Source of the DNA: Bacteroidales bacterium CF
GTDB lineage: Bacteria > Bacteroidota > Bacteroidia > Bacteroidales > UBA932
Direction of reading: 5' to 3'
DNA: 64,000 bases
Assembly: GCA_000473305.1 (NCBI GenBank)
Contig: CP006772.1
Location: 2,301,805 to 2,365,804 of the forward strand
The number at the start of each line of letters is the position of its first letter. Within the stretch, counting starts at the first letter, position 1. Position numbers and translations under genes: made by a program. Below are positions 34,019 to 43,528 of the stretch, piece by piece. The notes beneath the pieces are model-generated. The model had not been told where the DNA came from, searched no databases, and worked only from the letters and a program-made list of their open reading frames with translations.

Positions 34019-34861
34019 TTAGTTTTCTGACTGACCCTGAGGACGGCCGTTTCCGCGAGGACCTTTTCCTCTCTGTCCGCCTCTGCGGTCATCACCGCCA
34101 CGGCCACCACCTCTGCGGTCATCACCACCCGGACGGCCACCTCTGCGCTCACGACGCTCAGGACGGCCACCGCCCTGCTGACCACCCTGACCAGCTGCAT
34201 TTGCTGCTACGCCGACATTCGGAGATAGGTCTCTCTTACCGTATACCTCACCGTTACATATCCACACTTTCACTCCGAGAACACCCACTTTAGTGTTTGC
34301 CTCAGCGTGAGCGTAGTCGATATCTGCACGGAATGTATGAAGTGGAGTACGTCCCTCTTTGTAAAGCTCTCTTCTTGCCATCTCAGCTCCGCCAAGACGA
34401 CCGCTGATGAGAACTTTGATACCTTCAGAACCCATTCTCATGGTTGAAGCCATAGCCATCTTTATTGCACGACGGTATGAAACACGTCCCTCTACCTGGC
34501 GGGCAATATTGTTTGCTACTATATTGGCATCAATCTCAGGACGCTTTACCTCAAAGATATTGATCTGAACCTCTTTATTAGAGATTTTCTTTAACTCCTC
34601 TTTCAGTTTGTCAACTTCCTGACCACCCTTTCCGATAATGATACCCGGACGGGCAGTGTGAATTGTTACTGTGATAAGCTTGAGAGTCCTTTCAATAACT
34701 ATTCTTGAAAGGCTGGCTTTAGACAAACGAGCATTTAAGTACTCGCGTATCTTGGCATCTTCGAAGATTTTGCCAGCATAATCTGTTCCACCGTACCAGT
34801 TAGAGTCCCAGCCACGGATAATGCCAAGTCTGTTGGCTATAGGATTTGTTTTTTGTCCCAT
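34019..34861 (-). CDS. rpsC: 30S ribosomal protein S3 with long RGG-rich C-terminal tail
   Basis: 280 aa. Residues 1-210 are a normal S3: [20 protein letters not shown], the KH domain with [14 protein letters not shown], and [21 protein letters not shown]3 sits in the head of the 30S subunit at the mRNA entry channel. From about residue 225 the chain continues for 50-60 residues of Gly, Arg, Gln and Asp with RGG-type repeats ([20 protein letters not shown]), longer than the short tail of typical Bacteroides S3 (about 244 aa). The stretch uses ordinary codons and ends in a clean stop. It is the last gene of the operon, followed by a terminator; rplP does not follow. Confidence 0.97.
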   Translation of the reverse strand: MGQKTNPIANRLGIIRGWDSNWYGGTDYAGKIFEDAKIREYLNARLSKASLSRIVIERTLKLITVTIHTARPGIIIGKGGQEVDKLKEELKKISNKEVQINIFEVKRPEIDANIVANNIARQVEGRVSYRRAIKMAMASTMRMGSEGIKVLISGRLGGAEMARRELYKEGRTPLHTFRADIDYAHAEANTKVGVLGVKVWICNGEVYGKRDLSPNVGVAANAAGQGGQQGGGRPERRERRGGRPGGDDRRGGGRGGDDRRGGQRGKGPRGNGRPQGQSEN

Positions 34862-34862
34862 C

Positions 34863-35285
34863 TTATTGCTCCTCTTTTACGGTTTTAGTTTTCTTGTCAA
34901 GGACTATGGTAACGTGGTTAGAACGTTTGCGGATTCTGGCAGCCCTTCCCTGAGGTGCTGTGCGGATACGCTTCAATGAGCGACCCTGGCCAACCATAAT
35001 TGTTTTAACTATTACATTGCCACTTTCTAATTCTTTACGATCTGATTCGTTTTTAACTTCCCAGTTTGCAATAGCAGAACGGAGGAGTTTCTCCAGACGT
35101 GTAGCTGCTTCTCTTTTTGTATATTTCAAAATATCCAAAGCACGGTTTACTTCAAGACCTCTGATATTATCTGCAACTAAACGCATCTTACGAGGTGAAG
35201 TCGGAACATCATTCAGCTTAGCAACAGCTGTCTGTTTCCTTATCTCTTTATGCCTTTCGGCTGACTCTTTTTTTCGAGCTCCCAT
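34863..35285 (-). CDS. rplV: 50S ribosomal protein L22
   Basis: 140 aa. The core from [20 protein letters not shown] to [14 protein letters not shown] is the L22 fold; [11 protein letters not shown] and the beta-hairpin segment that lines the exit tunnel ([19 protein letters not shown] region) are present. The first 20 residues are a Lys/Arg/Glu-rich extension. One base separates it from rpsC. Confidence 0.97.
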   Translation of the reverse strand: MGARKKESAERHKEIRKQTAVAKLNDVPTSPRKMRLVADNIRGLEVNRALDILKYTKREAATRLEKLLRSAIANWEVKNESDRKELESGNVIVKTIMVGQGRSLKRIRTAPQGRAARIRKRSNHVTIVLDKKTKTVKEEQ

Positions 35286-35314
35286 TATTGTGATTTTCTT
35301 TTACACATTAATTA

Positions 35315-35578
35315 TTAACGATTACCCGAGTGACCTTTGAAGGTGCGTGTGGGTGCAAATTCACCGAGCTTGTGTCCAACCATGTTTTCAGTAACGTAAA
35401 CAGGAATAAACTTGTTTCCATTATGAACAGCAATAGTGTGACCTACAAAATCAGGTGATATCATGCTTGCGCGTGACCAAGTTTTGATTACCTCTTTCTT
35501 GCCAGCTTCATTCATGGCAAGTACTCTTTTCTCGAGACTAGCCTCAATGTAAGGCCCTTTCTTTAATGAACGACTCAT
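35315..35578 (-). CDS. rpsS: 30S ribosomal protein S19
   Basis: 87 aa. Typical start [20 protein letters not shown], then [19 protein letters not shown] and [18 protein letters not shown]19 forms a complex with S13 in the head of the small subunit. It lies 29 bases ahead of rplV. Confidence 0.98.
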   Translation of the reverse strand: MSRSLKKGPYIEASLEKRVLAMNEAGKKEVIKTWSRASMISPDFVGHTIAVHNGNKFIPVYVTENMVGHKLGEFAPTRTFKGHSGNR

Positions 35579-35599
35579 AATTCTATTCAGTTAATTCCG

Positions 35600-36424
35600 T
35601 TATTTTTTCCTTCTTTCAATGATAAACTTCTTAGTCGTTTTCTTAGGATTACGGGTCTTGTAACCTTTAGCAAGCAAGCCTTTCCTTGAACGTGGGTGTC
35701 CGCCGGATGCTCTACCTTCACCACCACCCATAGGGTGATCGACAGGGTTCATAACAACACCTCTGTTCCGAGGTCTGCGTCCTAGCCAACGTTTACGTCC
35801 GGCCTTACCGTCCGACTCTAAGTTGTGATCTGGATTTGACACTGTTCCAACAGTAGCGCGGCAGGCAACAAGTACCATCCTTGTCTCACCTGAAGGGAGT
35901 TTAAGGATTGCGTGGTTACCCTCACGAGCTGTAAGCTGAGCATAAGTTCCGGCACTGCGGGCCATTGCGGCTCCCTGACCTGGACGAAGTTCAATGTTGT
36001 GAATAAGTGTTCCTAGTGGAATTTCTGACAGAGGAAGAGTGTTCCCTAATTCAGGAGCTATACCTGAGCCCGATGCTATTACCTGGCCTACTTTAAGTCC
36101 GTTGGGAGCTATTATATAGCGTTTTTCTCCATCTGCGTAAACAACCAATGCGATACGAGCACTTCTGTTCGGATCATATTCGATTGTCTTTACTGTTGCA
36201 GTATAATTATCTTTATCGCGTAAAAAGTCGATGACACGATACATTCTTTTGTGTCCGCCACCGATATAACGCATTGTCATCTTACCTTGAGCATTTCTAC
36301 CACCTGTCTTGCGAATAGGCTCTAGAAGCGATTTTTCCGGTGTAGTGCAGGTGATTTCTGTAAATGCGCTTATCGCTTTATGTCTTGTTCCCGGAGTTGC
36401 CGGTTTAAATTTGCGTATTGCCAT
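35600..36424 (-). CDS. rplB: 50S ribosomal protein L2
   Basis: 274 aa, normal length. [37 protein letters not shown] and the highly conserved [20 protein letters not shown] (residues about 216-235, with the His needed for peptidyl transfer) are all present. L2 is a primary 23S rRNA binding protein at the subunit interface. Five bases separate it from rplW. Confidence 0.98.
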   Translation of the reverse strand: MAIRKFKPATPGTRHKAISAFTEITCTTPEKSLLEPIRKTGGRNAQGKMTMRYIGGGHKRMYRVIDFLRDKDNYTATVKTIEYDPNRSARIALVVYADGEKRYIIAPNGLKVGQVIASGSGIAPELGNTLPLSEIPLGTLIHNIELRPGQGAAMARSAGTYAQLTAREGNHAILKLPSGETRMVLVACRATVGTVSNPDHNLESDGKAGRKRWLGRRPRNRGVVMNPVDHPMGGGEGRASGGHPRSRKGLLAKGYKTRNPKKTTKKFIIERRKK

Positions 36425-36429
36425 TGGTC

Positions 36430-36720
36430 TTAAATATTACTGTAGAAATCAATCTTATCTTCACCGGCCAGTGTTACAAACGCTTTTTTATAGTGATTTG
36501 CGCGGCCTGACAATAAACCCGCCTTTGTGAAGCGGCTCTTGCGTTTTCCGTGGTATCTCGCAGTATTTACTTCCAATACTTTAACACCATACATCTCCTC
36601 AACCGCTGCTTTGATCTCTAACTTATTAGAGGCAGGGTCAACAATAAAACCGTAACGATTCAACTTCTCGCCCTGAATCGTCATTCTTTCTGTTACTATA
36701 GGCTTAATTAAAATTCCCAT
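36430..36720 (-). CDS. rplW: 50S ribosomal protein L23
   Basis: 96 aa. Blocks [30 protein letters not shown] and [11 protein letters not shown] are typical. L23 lies at the exit of the peptide tunnel and docks trigger factor and SRP. Positioned 13 bases behind rplD. Confidence 0.97.
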   Translation of the reverse strand: MGILIKPIVTERMTIQGEKLNRYGFIVDPASNKLEIKAAVEEMYGVKVLEVNTARYHGKRKSRFTKAGLLSGRANHYKKAFVTLAGEDKIDFYSNI

Positions 36721-36733
36721 CGCTCTTTACGGT

Positions 36734-37357
36734 TTAGTTTCGTCCTTGCATGATATCCTGTACACCGTCAACCATAATAAGGGTTGTAGCGTTTACAAGA
36801 TCGTATGTGTTGATCTCAGAAACTGAGATTACTTTCACATTCGGCAGATTGCGTGACGATAAGTAAATATTATTTGAATTTTCAGGAAGCACAAAAAGAA
36901 TCTTTCTGTCATTAACCTTGAGATTTTTGATAATCTTAAGCATATCCTTTGTCTTAGGAGCTTCCAAAACGAATGGCTCAACAAGTGTGAGTGCCTGTTC
37001 CTTAACTTTGTATGAAAGTGCAGAGAAACGGGCAAGTTGTTTTAATTTCTTATTGAGCTTAAAGCTGTAATCGCGTGGTTTAGGACCAAACACTCTACCA
37101 CCACCTACGTAGGTTGGAGATTTGATACTACCATGACGAGCACCGCCTGAACCTTTCTGGCGAACGATTTTCTTGGTACTGTAGGCTACTTCCCATTTCT
37201 CTTTTGATTTATGGGTTCCCTGACGCTGATTTGCAAGGTATTGCTTAACATCAAGATAAATAGCGTGATCATTCGGCTCAACGCCAAATACTGCCGAATC
37301 AAGAGTCACCTTTTTTCCTGACTCTGTTCCATCTATTTTATAAACTGATAATTCCAT
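36734..37357 (-). CDS. rplD: 50S ribosomal protein L4
   Basis: 207 aa. The extended loop that reaches the peptide tunnel is recognisable in [19 protein letters not shown] followed by [16 protein letters not shown]. In E. coli L4 also represses its own operon by binding the S10 leader; whether that holds here is unknown, but a hairpin lies in the leader in front of rplC. Six bases behind rplC. Confidence 0.97.
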   Translation of the reverse strand: MELSVYKIDGTESGKKVTLDSAVFGVEPNDHAIYLDVKQYLANQRQGTHKSKEKWEVAYSTKKIVRQKGSGGARHGSIKSPTYVGGGRVFGPKPRDYSFKLNKKLKQLARFSALSYKVKEQALTLVEPFVLEAPKTKDMLKIIKNLKVNDRKILFVLPENSNNIYLSSRNLPNVKVISVSEINTYDLVNATTLIMVDGVQDIMQGRN

Positions 37358-37363
37358 AGACTC

Positions 37364-37990
37364 TTATTCCTCCACGATTACATAAGAACCTTTGGCACCA
37401 GGGATAGAACCCTTAACAATCACGAGATTGTTTTCAGGAATCACCTTAATAATCCTAAGATTCAGAATTTTTACCTGATCACCGCCCATACGACCGGCCA
37501 ATCTTTTTCCTTTAAATACGCGAGAAGGCCATGAAGATGCACCCATAGAACCGGGAGCACGAAGTCTGTTGTGCTGACCATGAGTCTGGCCGCCAACTCC
37601 TGCGAAACCATGACGTTTCACAACGCCCTGAAAGCCTTTTCCTTTTGATATTCCAGTTACATCTACCCATTCCAGCTGATCGTGAAATACATCTGTTACG
37701 GTAACGGTGTCACCTAGCTGAAGCTCTTTGATGAAATCGTTTCCGAATTCAACGAGCTTGCGTTTAGGTGTGGTTTGTGCCTTTTTAAAGTGACCCATAA
37801 GGCCACCGCTGGTGTGTTTTTCTTTTTGTTCGTCATAGGCAAGTTGTACAGCGGCATAACCATCTTTCTCTACTGTACGGATTTGCGTAACAACACACGG
37901 ACCAGCCTCAATAACGGTGCATGGGATGTTTTTCCCATCGGCACCGAAAACGGAAGTCATTCCGATTTTTTTTCCAATTAATCCAGGCAT
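37364..37990 (-). CDS. rplC: 50S ribosomal protein L3, first gene of the operon
   Basis: 208 aa. [15 protein letters not shown], then [20 protein letters not shown] and the central [20 protein letters not shown] loop, which reaches the peptidyl transferase centre, are present. In most Bacteroidota rpsJ stands directly in front of rplC. Here the 100 bases before the start contain instead a full promoter and a leader hairpin, and beyond that the 3' end of an unrelated lipoprotein gene, so this is the first gene of the transcript. Confidence 0.97.
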   Translation of the reverse strand: MPGLIGKKIGMTSVFGADGKNIPCTVIEAGPCVVTQIRTVEKDGYAAVQLAYDEQKEKHTSGGLMGHFKKAQTTPKRKLVEFGNDFIKELQLGDTVTVTDVFHDQLEWVDVTGISKGKGFQGVVKRHGFAGVGGQTHGQHNRLRAPGSMGASSWPSRVFKGKRLAGRMGGDQVKILNLRIIKVIPENNLVIVKGSIPGAKGSYVIVEE

Positions 37991-38027
37991 TGGTTGTTAA
38001 TTTGGTGTTTTATAATAAATTATACTA

Positions 38028-38047
38028 TCCCGCACAAAATTTGCGGG
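38028..38047 (-). promoter_or_regulatory. Hairpin in the leader of the rplC operon
   Basis: Minus strand CCCGCA-AATTTTG-TGCGGG, immediately after the predicted transcription start. It has no T run behind it, so it is not a simple terminator; a role in mRNA stability or feedback control is possible. Confidence 0.5.
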
Positions 38048-38050
38048 CTG

Positions 38051-38080
38051 CAAAGATACGATAAAATATTGTAAATGCAA
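38051..38080 (-). promoter_or_regulatory. Promoter of the rplC-rpsC operon
   Basis: Minus strand: TTG (38078-38080), 19 bases, TATCTTTG (38051-38058), an exact match to the Bacteroidota consensus. Its -33 end lies just inside the stop region of the neighbouring gene (38093). It shows that the ribosomal operon starts at rplC. Confidence 0.8.
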
Positions 38081-38092
38081 GAGGCAGAGTCA

Positions 38093-39232
38093 CTATTTTA
38101 TCCTTGCAAGAAGCTCTTTTTTCCTTGGTGAATCCTTTAACTGATAAACAAAATAACGTGCATCCAGAGAGTCTGACCTGGACCGGCTCTTTTCATATTT
38201 CCCCACATAATATGAGGCCATCTGATACAAGTACCTCCTGCAATCAATATTGATCATCAATCCGCCCTTGGAGTCAGCATATGACAATCCCGATACTTCA
38301 TTATTTGATGAGATCTCTGTAACACAATTTTTTTTCAACCCTTTTATATTTATGGTTATTGACGGCAAATAGAAATATTGCCCCATAGGGATCTTCACGT
38401 GCAGAATAAGCTTATCCCAGTCGATTGTTTTTGAAATATTTGTGTTTAAACGATAATAATTATACTCGCAATACTCTTCAAGAGAGGGCACCCATATCGA
38501 ATCATTTCCATCCTTTCCATATGTATTATTCAACCACAATAACCCGTTAGCCCAATCATCACCGGTTTCATGAACTCCGACATGTATTGCACGCCTCTCT
38601 TTATATGGTAATGCAAATTGTGCATTTATCGGTTCTTGAAAATCTGAAGCCTGATAAAAGCCTCTGTTTAAAAGAAGTCCATTTGTACAGCAATTAAGTT
38701 TACATGGATATAGTTCTATAGTTCCTGTCTGGGCAGTCATTATCTGAATAGGGTTATATAATAAGGCCGCTTCTACGTATGTCTTATTTCCGTCCGGTTC
38801 GGCAAGGGTCTTACAGCCTCTTCCGAAAAGTGAATCAAGAATTATGTTTTGAGCCAATGCATAATGCATTAAAACAGTGTCAACATTATTTGCATTTGAT
38901 GTTTTTACATCATGAAAGGCAATTCCCACTCCATAATTAAGCATCTCTCTTAAATCATCCCACATAAGCCCTCCTCGTTCTTTGAATTGGTCATTATTAG
39001 GAATACTGCTCAAACGTTTTACATCTATATCGCTTTTCATAAATTCCAACTCTGGCGCAATTGTGGTTGTAAAATGAAACCGAACCTCATTGCCGGCACC
39101 ATCAGTAGAACCCAGCGTATTACCAAGCATGTGGGTGTCTGTTGGAAAAACGCCGGCATTTAAATGTTTGAGACTATAAAAACAGTCAGTAGAAAGTGGC
39201 CTGCCATTAATAGCAGCCCATGTTGCACAAAA
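38093..39232 (-). pseudogene. 3' part of a lipoprotein gene split by IS66
   Basis: The open frame does not begin at the first ATG (39128-39130) but runs without stop up to the left end of the IS66 element: codons before it read ATWAAINGRPLSTDCFYSL and are plainly coding. Together with 41813-42099 it forms one gene of 472 codons when the element and one copy of the 8-bp duplication are removed. The fragment contains FHFTTTIAPELEFM and a C-terminal beta-rich part (LHVKIPMGQYFYLPSITINI). I do not recognise the family. A deacetylase-like fold was considered because of TQDDC in the other half and HDVKTSN here, but is not supported strongly. Confidence 0.85.
39225..39232. repeat. Target-site duplication of IS66, left copy
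   Basis: GCACAAAA, identical to 41813-41820. Eight base pairs is the size made by IS66-family elements. Confidence 0.9.
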
Positions 39233-39296
39233 GTAAGTATTCGAGCGAATACATATTGTAACGGTATTCCATAGGTTTTACCTTTGGGCAAAAACT

Positions 39297-39665
39297 ATGA
39301 GAAAATATTCAACCCGCATGCAAGAGTCAAAATTCAAAGAGATTTACATGGAATATAAGGCCAGCGGACTTACTAAGGAGGATTTTTGCAAAACATACGG
39401 ATATACCAAGTCCTCGTTTTATTATTGGTTACGAAAATGGGGAGACGGATCAGACATCAGGGGGCATAAGAGCACATCTCATTTATCACCAATAATGCTC
39501 ATAGGCAATACAGCAAATGAGGTAGGTCAGGATATCGTTAGTCCGGAACAGCCAGGCATCAGGTCATCGATGGAGTTGGAGATAGTCCACCCTACTGGTC
39601 TGCAGATAAAGATGCGGGGAATCATTGACCTTGATGTTTTCAAGACATTACTAAATCAGTTTTAG
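39297..39665 (+). CDS. IS66 accessory protein TnpA
   Basis: 122 aa. An HTH of the transposase_8 kind is visible in FKEIYMEYKASGLTKEDFCK and YTKSSFYYWLRKWG. The C-terminal half (MELEIVHPTGLQIKMRG) is typical of the first IS66 gene. The protein is needed along with TnpB for transposition of IS66 but its exact role is not settled. It is followed by tnpB after three bases. Confidence 0.9.
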   Translation: MRKYSTRMQESKFKEIYMEYKASGLTKEDFCKTYGYTKSSFYYWLRKWGDGSDIRGHKSTSHLSPIMLIGNTANEVGQDIVSPEQPGIRSSMELEIVHPTGLQIKMRGIIDLDVFKTLLNQF

Positions 39666-39668
39666 TCT

Positions 39669-40028
39669 ATGTTCAGCCTTAATGATTCAATGCGCTACTA
39701 CCTTTGTCCAGGCGCAACGGATATGAGGAAATCATTCTACACTCTCAGTGGTGTTGTCAAGAACAACATGAAACAGGATGTTCGTAGTGGAGATGTTTAT
39801 ATTTTTATTAATAAGAAAAAGGACACCATCAAACTACTCCATGCAGAGCGTGGTGGTCTTGTCCTGTACATAAAGAAGCTGGAACAAGGGACTTTTTTAC
39901 TACCAAATTATGACAATGAGAGTAACTCATTTCCCATGGAGTGGAAGGACCTTGTCATGATGGTCGAGGGTATAAAAGAGGATGTTTTCTCACGAAGGAA
40001 AAGGCTTAAAATACTATCATCTTTTTAA
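39669..40028 (+). CDS. IS66 accessory protein TnpB (Orf2)
   Basis: 119 aa. The family signature is clear: YLCPGATDMRKSFYTLSGVV near the start, then VYIFINKKKDTIKLLHAERG and LYIKKLEQGTFLLP. IS66_Orf2 proteins of this length are always found between the small HTH protein and the transposase. The gene ends 70 bases before the transposase start. Confidence 0.95.
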   Translation: MFSLNDSMRYYLCPGATDMRKSFYTLSGVVKNNMKQDVRSGDVYIFINKKKDTIKLLHAERGGLVLYIKKLEQGTFLLPNYDNESNSFPMEWKDLVMMVEGIKEDVFSRRKRLKILSSF

Positions 40029-40098
40029 CTAAAAAACACTTATTTTACTTGCTTATTAAGCTGATATTTACTACTTTTATATATACAAAAAGCAGTAA

Positions 40099-41676
40099 GT
40101 GGACCAATCAATTTCATCATTAATAAGTATGCTGGAAGCATCTCTCGAGAGGGAGAAGCAAAAGGACCAACAATTGGCTGAGTTGCAAAAACAGCTCAAT
40201 GAACTCCTTTCCCAACTGGCATGGTTCAAACGTAAGATGTTCGGTTCAATAAGCGAAAAATATCCTAATATCACCCCTCTTCCAGGCCTTTTTGCCGAGC
40301 TTTCAGACCAAATCGACTCCCTGGCTGACAGCAAAGCAAGTGAACAGGAGCTTGAACAAGTAATGATACAGCAGAAGGTCAAACCTCGCAAACCGAGACA
40401 AGAATCAATGGAAGGGTTGCCGGTTGTCGAAAGCGTGATTGAACCCAATGACATAGATTTGACCAAATACAGGAGGATCGGAGAAGAGCATACCAAAGTC
40501 ATAGAATTTGAGCCGGGCAAACTGTTTGTACTGGACATCGTACGGCCAAAATACGCTTTAATAAACCAAACCAACACTGTCGGGGACATGCCTGCCATTA
40601 TTATAGCCCCGATGCCATTGCTCCCAATATACAAAGGATCGGCGGGGTCCACCTTGATTGCAGAGTTGTTGTTGCAAAAGTATGTCCACCACCTTCCTTT
40701 TTACAGACAAACCAAACAGTTCAAGGAACTAGGCCTTAAGCTATCTGCAACCACAATAAACGACTGGTTTGCCTCTTCCTGTGGCCTGATCAAACCCTTG
40801 TATGAAAAAATCAGGGAAAGGGTGCTGTCTTCTAATTACCTACAGGCGGACGAAACCACGTTGCCTGTAATAAACCGGGAAAAGAAGAAAGCCGACAAGG
40901 AGTATCTTTGGATGGCACGGGCGGTGAAAGAAAAACTCCTGTTTTTTGATTACCGGGACGGTTCCCGCTCCGCTAAAGTTGTCCGCGAAATCTTCAAGGA
41001 CTTCAAAGGTACACTCCAGACAGATGGCTATTGCGCATACGAGATTTTTGACAAGAATCCTTCCGTAACGCTCATTAACTGCTGGGCACACTGTCGTCGA
41101 AATTATGAATCTTCGTTAGTAGAGAACAAAACACTGGCCCAGTACGCATTGGGGCAGATACAACTGCTGTACAAACTTGAAAGGGTCTTCAAAGATAAGC
41201 AATACTCCCCTGTCCAGATAGAAGCAGAAAGGCAAAGGTTGGCCTTGCCCATAATAAGGAATCTGGAAAAATGGATAGAGCAAAACTATAAGACGGTACT
41301 GCCAAAAAGCAAGATAGGTAAGGCGATGTCATACAATTACAGCAGAATCCAGGGGCTTAGCAGGTATATTTATGACGGCAACCTGAAAATAGACAACAAT
41401 CCGGCAGAAAATGCAATCAGACCGGTTACCGTTTCACGGAAAAATTTTCTTTTTTGCGGGAATCACAATGCGGCTTTTAATGCAGCCATGATTTTTACTC
41501 TCACAGGATGTTGCAGGGAACAAAACATTAATACCCGGCATTACCTTATAGATGTCTTGAACCAATTACCCTATGTCCTTGACAAAAAAGAGAGCCTTGA
41601 TTCACTGATGCCCGACAAATGGATCGAGCAACATCCAGAATCACTAATGAGTCCTGATTCGTCTAAAATGGATTGA
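40099..41676 (+). CDS. IS66 transposase TnpC
   Basis: 525 aa with a GTG start. An N-terminal leucine-zipper-like coiled coil (about 10-60) precedes the DNA-binding and zinc-finger-like segment. The DDE catalytic residues are in LQADETTLPV (first Asp), TLQTDGYCAYEIF (second Asp) and DNNPAENAIRPVTVSRKNFL (Glu). The C-terminal IS66 domain is complete (FCGNHNAAFNAAMIFTL). All motifs are intact. DDE transposases of this family cut and join DNA ends with two metal ions, giving the 8-bp target duplication seen at both ends. Confidence 0.95.
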   Translation: MDQSISSLISMLEASLEREKQKDQQLAELQKQLNELLSQLAWFKRKMFGSISEKYPNITPLPGLFAELSDQIDSLADSKASEQELEQVMIQQKVKPRKPRQESMEGLPVVESVIEPNDIDLTKYRRIGEEHTKVIEFEPGKLFVLDIVRPKYALINQTNTVGDMPAIIIAPMPLLPIYKGSAGSTLIAELLLQKYVHHLPFYRQTKQFKELGLKLSATTINDWFASSCGLIKPLYEKIRERVLSSNYLQADETTLPVINREKKKADKEYLWMARAVKEKLLFFDYRDGSRSAKVVREIFKDFKGTLQTDGYCAYEIFDKNPSVTLINCWAHCRRNYESSLVENKTLAQYALGQIQLLYKLERVFKDKQYSPVQIEAERQRLALPIIRNLEKWIEQNYKTVLPKSKIGKAMSYNYSRIQGLSRYIYDGNLKIDNNPAENAIRPVTVSRKNFLFCGNHNAAFNAAMIFTLTGCCREQNINTRHYLIDVLNQLPYVLDKKESLDSLMPDKWIEQHPESLMSPDSSKMD

Positions 41677-41812
41677 ACGTAGTTTTACACAGTAACTCAA
41701 CATCCTTTTTATCTAACAGTTAGCTTTTGACCAAGATGGGCTAAATTGTCCAAACTCTGCAAGAACGTTTGTTTTGTAGAAATAGGAAAGAGGGGTTTTG
41801 TCGAATGCTTAC

Positions 41813-41820
41813 GCACAAAA
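41813..41820. repeat. Target-site duplication of IS66, right copy
   Basis: GCACAAAA, identical to 39225-39232. Confidence 0.9.
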
Positions 41821-42099
41821 AGCAGTTTGTTTACAATCATCCTGTGTAAGAAAAAACAAAAGCGACTTATTGTATTTGAGAGGCGGTATCTCAAATTCAA
41901 GATTTTCAAGTGATACGGATCCATCCGTCTCAATGACTATCTCCGCTAAAATAAAACGATTCTCTAAAGCAAAAGGATAAATGTAACCTTCATAGGTGTC
42001 CTCCTCTATATCAATATCTGCATCCGGGAATTTAAGACAAGATGCGACTAATACAAGAAGGAGCGCTCCTATTAACAATCTAACTCTATGTAATACCAT
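41813..42099 (-). pseudogene. 5' part of the lipoprotein gene split by IS66
   Basis: From the ATG at 42097-42099 the frame encodes MVLHRVRLLIGALLLVLVAS followed by Cys, a lipoprotein signal peptide, so the intact product was lipid-anchored. It continues through EDTYEGYIYPFALENRF to SLLFFLTQDDCKQTAFCA and meets the IS66 right end. Deleting the element joins TAFCA in frame to TWAAINGRPLST of the 3' part. A -7 box TATATTTG at 42127-42134 (minus) lies upstream, which favours the start at 42099 over an ATG at 42129. The truncated reading frame still has a stop just past the junction, so a short lipoprotein might be made, without function. Confidence 0.85.
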
Positions 42100-42176
42100 A
42101 TATGCCAGACAATTGATTTGTCGTAGCAAATATAAATCATTTTAATCAGATTGTAACATTATTTGTTAAATTTCAA

Positions 42177-43418
42177 CTATCTAACGTTATTCAAGGAGTT
42201 CCTGATATCTTCGAAAAGTGTGTCCGGGCTTTCAAGACCGACGGATAAACGTATGCATTTCTGAGAGATGTTCATGGCAGCTCTTTGCTCATCGTTGAAA
42301 GTACCGAAGATGGTACTTGCAGGATGTATGGCAAGTGATTTGTTGTCAAACAGATTTGTGGCACGCCTTATCACTTTCAGGTTATTTATAAACCTGAATG
42401 CTGCCTCTCTCGAGGAGAGGTCAAATGTAAACATTGCCCCCGGATACTCTCCGAATTGTTCGAGGCTGATATTGTAGAAAGGATTATCTTTCAAAGCAGT
42501 ATAATTCACCTTCTCAATCTGAGGGAGTTTTGACATTCGTTCAGCCAGCTCCCTACAGGTTGCAGCCTGTCTAGTATAGCGCACATCCATTGTTTCAAGG
42601 CCCAAAGTCTGCATATAGGCTACCTGTGGTGTCATATAAGCACCAAGGTTTCTTAAAATCTCTTTTTTAAGTTTAAAGGTAAATGACTTACTACCGGCAG
42701 TGGCAGAAAGTTCTCCAAGTTTTGGAGAACGGCTGTAGTCAACCGTCCCGTAGTCGAGAATAAGTCCTCCCAATGAGGTAGCTCCTCCGGAAATATATTT
42801 TGTACTTGAAATAATTTCAATATTCACTCCGGATTCAGATGCTGAAAAGACATTAAATGGTATTGCCGTAGTGTCCGCAACCAAAGGAATCCCATGTTTC
42901 CCAGCTATTGTCGACAGACTCTTCAGATTGGCGACCTCCAGTTGAGGGTTAGTAATCACCTCCAAAAAAAGGAGTGCAGTGTTTTTATCAATATTCCGTT
43001 CTACCTCATCTGCATTTGTCATATCACAGAATCTTGTCTCAACTCCGTAATATGCCAATGTAAATTTAAAAAAGGAGTATGTATTTCCGAAAAGGTGCGG
43101 TGAAGTGACAATATTACAACCGGACCAGGCTAAAGCCATTACAGCATTGCTGATTGCCGCCATTCCGGAGTTGACAGCCGTAACACTCATCGCTTTTGTG
43201 ACCTCCTGAACTCTCTGCTCAAAATATTGAACAGTAGGATTTGTCAACCTTGAATATACATGATCCGGAGTCCTCCCGCAAAAAGCCTCCTCCATATCCT
43301 CTGCACAGCTGAACTCATAAGCTGCCGTATTATAAACAGGCATAGACAAAGAGTTATATGCATCGCCTTTCTCAAATTGTTTATGCAGGACACTAGCTGC
43401 AAAATCTAAATTTTCCAT
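42177..43418 (-). CDS. PLP-dependent trans-sulfuration enzyme (cystathionine gamma-synthase/O-acetylhomoserine sulfhydrylase family)
   Basis: 413 aa. Family blocks are YNTAAYEFSCAEDMEEAF, YSRLTNPTVQYFEQRV, AVNSGMAAISNAVMAL and SPHLFGNTYSFF; the PLP-binding lysine is in IISSTKYISGGATSLGG (near residue 205). The C-terminal domain ends with the usual IRLSVGLESPDTLFEDI. These enzymes act on activated homoserine with cysteine or sulfide; the overall look (aspartate-rich MTNADEVERNI and the long C-terminal loop) suggests the MetY-type, but substrate choice cannot be fixed by eye. Next gene on the same strand is a PatB-type lyase, so the pair probably serves methionine/cysteine interconversion. Confidence 0.9.
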   Translation of the reverse strand: MENLDFAASVLHKQFEKGDAYNSLSMPVYNTAAYEFSCAEDMEEAFCGRTPDHVYSRLTNPTVQYFEQRVQEVTKAMSVTAVNSGMAAISNAVMALAWSGCNIVTSPHLFGNTYSFFKFTLAYYGVETRFCDMTNADEVERNIDKNTALLFLEVITNPQLEVANLKSLSTIAGKHGIPLVADTTAIPFNVFSASESGVNIEIISSTKYISGGATSLGGLILDYGTVDYSRSPKLGELSATAGSKSFTFKLKKEILRNLGAYMTPQVAYMQTLGLETMDVRYTRQAATCRELAERMSKLPQIEKVNYTALKDNPFYNISLEQFGEYPGAMFTFDLSSREAAFRFINNLKVIRRATNLFDNKSLAIHPASTIFGTFNDEQRAAMNISQKCIRLSVGLESPDTLFEDIRNSLNNVR

Positions 43419-43434
43419 ATCTAAATAAATTATT

Positions 43435-43528
43435 CACTCTTAACTTTATCACTCATCACTTTATCACTCATCACTTTTCACTCATCACTCATCACTCATC
43501 ACTTTTCACTTTTCACTTTTCACTTTTC
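43435..43528. repeat. Heptamer repeat tract (TCACTCA/TCACTTT)
   Basis: About thirteen seven-base units TCACT(C/T)(A/T) in a row with two shifts, between the two PLP enzyme genes; it reaches the end of the PatB-like gene. Related to the tract at 25786-25914. Confidence 0.8.

Larger units (their letters stand above)
39233..41812 (+). mobile_element. IS66-family insertion sequence, 2,580 bp, apparently intact
   Basis: Left end GTAAGTATTCGA and right end GTAAGCATTCGA (read inward on the minus strand) are inverted repeats with one mismatch in 12; GTAAG is the usual IS66 terminus. Perfect 8-bp duplications GCACAAAA flank the element. It encodes the three IS66 proteins in order on the plus strand, all open, so it is probably still active or recently inserted. 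Confidence 0.95.

Noticed and set aside
34003..34200. 65-aa valine-rich frame on the minus strand
   Set aside because: It is an out-of-frame reading of the repetitive tail of rpsC.
38093..39130. Complete gene starting at the ATG at 39128-39130
   Set aside because: The coding frame continues upstream to the IS66 end and joins the lipoprotein start on the other side; it is the 3' part of a broken gene.
38093..42099. Polysaccharide deacetylase identity for the split lipoprotein
   Set aside because: Only weak resemblance (TQDDC, HDVKTSN); the typical TFDDG and HxxxH motifs are not seen.
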